DNA from: Chloroflexota bacterium
Lineage (GTDB): Bacteria > Chloroflexota > Dehalococcoidia > Lucifugimonadales > Lucifugimonadaceae
Reading direction: 5' to 3'
Length of the DNA stretch: 5,405 nucleotides
Assembly (NCBI GenBank): GCA_016210435.1
Contig: JACQUF010000097.1
Span: 1 to 5,405, forward strand
The notes under the pieces are model-generated. The model had not been told where the DNA came from. It ran no database searches and was given only the letters and a program-made list of their open reading frames with translations. Below, piece by piece: positions 5,267-5,405 of the stretch. The position numbers and the translations under genes are program-made. Position 1 is the first letter of the stretch; every line of letters begins with the position of its first letter.

Positions 5267-5405
5267 CGTAGGGGTGAGGTTCCTCCACCCTCTACCTCCC
5301 CTCCTTCCAGAGGAGGGAGTTCTAAGTGGTTGAGAGGGTAGGGTGACCAGTAAGATCCTTCCCCATCGGGAGGGGGCATAGGGGTTAGAAACTTCCTCCA
5401 CCCTC
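5243..5405. repeat. Cluster of C-rich/G-rich palindromic repeat units
   Basis: Three related units lie in a row. The tails of units 1 (5258-5292) and 3 (5368-5405) match closely: GGGAGGGGGC-TAGGGGT-AG, then TTCCTCCACCCTC, offset by 110 bases. Unit 2 in between has its own hairpin, CCCTCCT (5299-5305) with AGGAGGG (5311-5317), followed by gagagggtagggtg. The last unit reaches the window edge, so the cluster may continue. The look (CCCTCCC...GGGAGGGGGCGTAGGGGTGAGG) is that of a common intergenic repeat type in many bacteria, from memory. No gene is seen from 5213 to the end. Confidence 0.7.

Noticed and set aside
5243..5405. Repeat cluster considered as a CRISPR array
   Set aside because: Units differ in length and sequence, are themselves palindromic and GC-skewed, and are not separated by uniform unique spacers. 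No cas gene is present.

Overview
The window is about 5.4 kb of GC-rich bacterial DNA (roughly 60% GC by eye, with strong G/C preference at third codon positions). It carries four intact protein genes, two damaged or partial genes, and several GC-rich palindromic repeat blocks in the gaps. The gene families are widespread metabolic enzymes. Together with the intergenic repeat style they suggest an environmental Gram-negative bacterium, most likely proteobacterial, but nothing here fixes the taxon. No RNA gene, CRISPR array, transposase or phage gene was seen.

Layout. Bases 2-281 (+) hold the C-terminal end of an unrecognised gene entering from the left. Its frame stops at 208, but coding-like sequence continues in another frame to a TAA at 279-281, so it probably carries a one-base frameshift. 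Next come two same-strand enzymes: a serine hydrolase of the beta-lactamase/esterase fold (327-1472) and an acetamidase/formamidase family protein (1543-2502). A double-hairpin element sits between them. The convergent gap 2503-2705 holds inverted-repeat sequence of the REP/BIME style. On the minus strand lie an MBL-fold hydrolase (3829-3056) and, right after its stop, a broken RsbR-type STAS domain (about 3027-2706). That domain lacks its N-terminal part and has a frameshift at a CG-dinucleotide run. A 210-bp divergent gap with several hairpins and a repeated 12-mer separates the MBL gene from a plus-strand enolase-superfamily (mandelate racemase/muconate lactonizing type) enzyme (4040-5212). 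The right end is a cluster of C-rich/G-rich palindromic repeats.

How they work together. The hydrolase and amidase could be co-transcribed and act on ester or amide substrates. The enolase-superfamily enzyme probably acts on an alpha-proton of a carboxylate, such as an acid sugar. This reads as an accessory catabolic neighbourhood rather than one defined pathway. I found no convincing new multi-gene system. The points most worth a second look are the two frameshifts, the unusual active-site residue (KxN) in the enolase-superfamily protein, and the repeat families.
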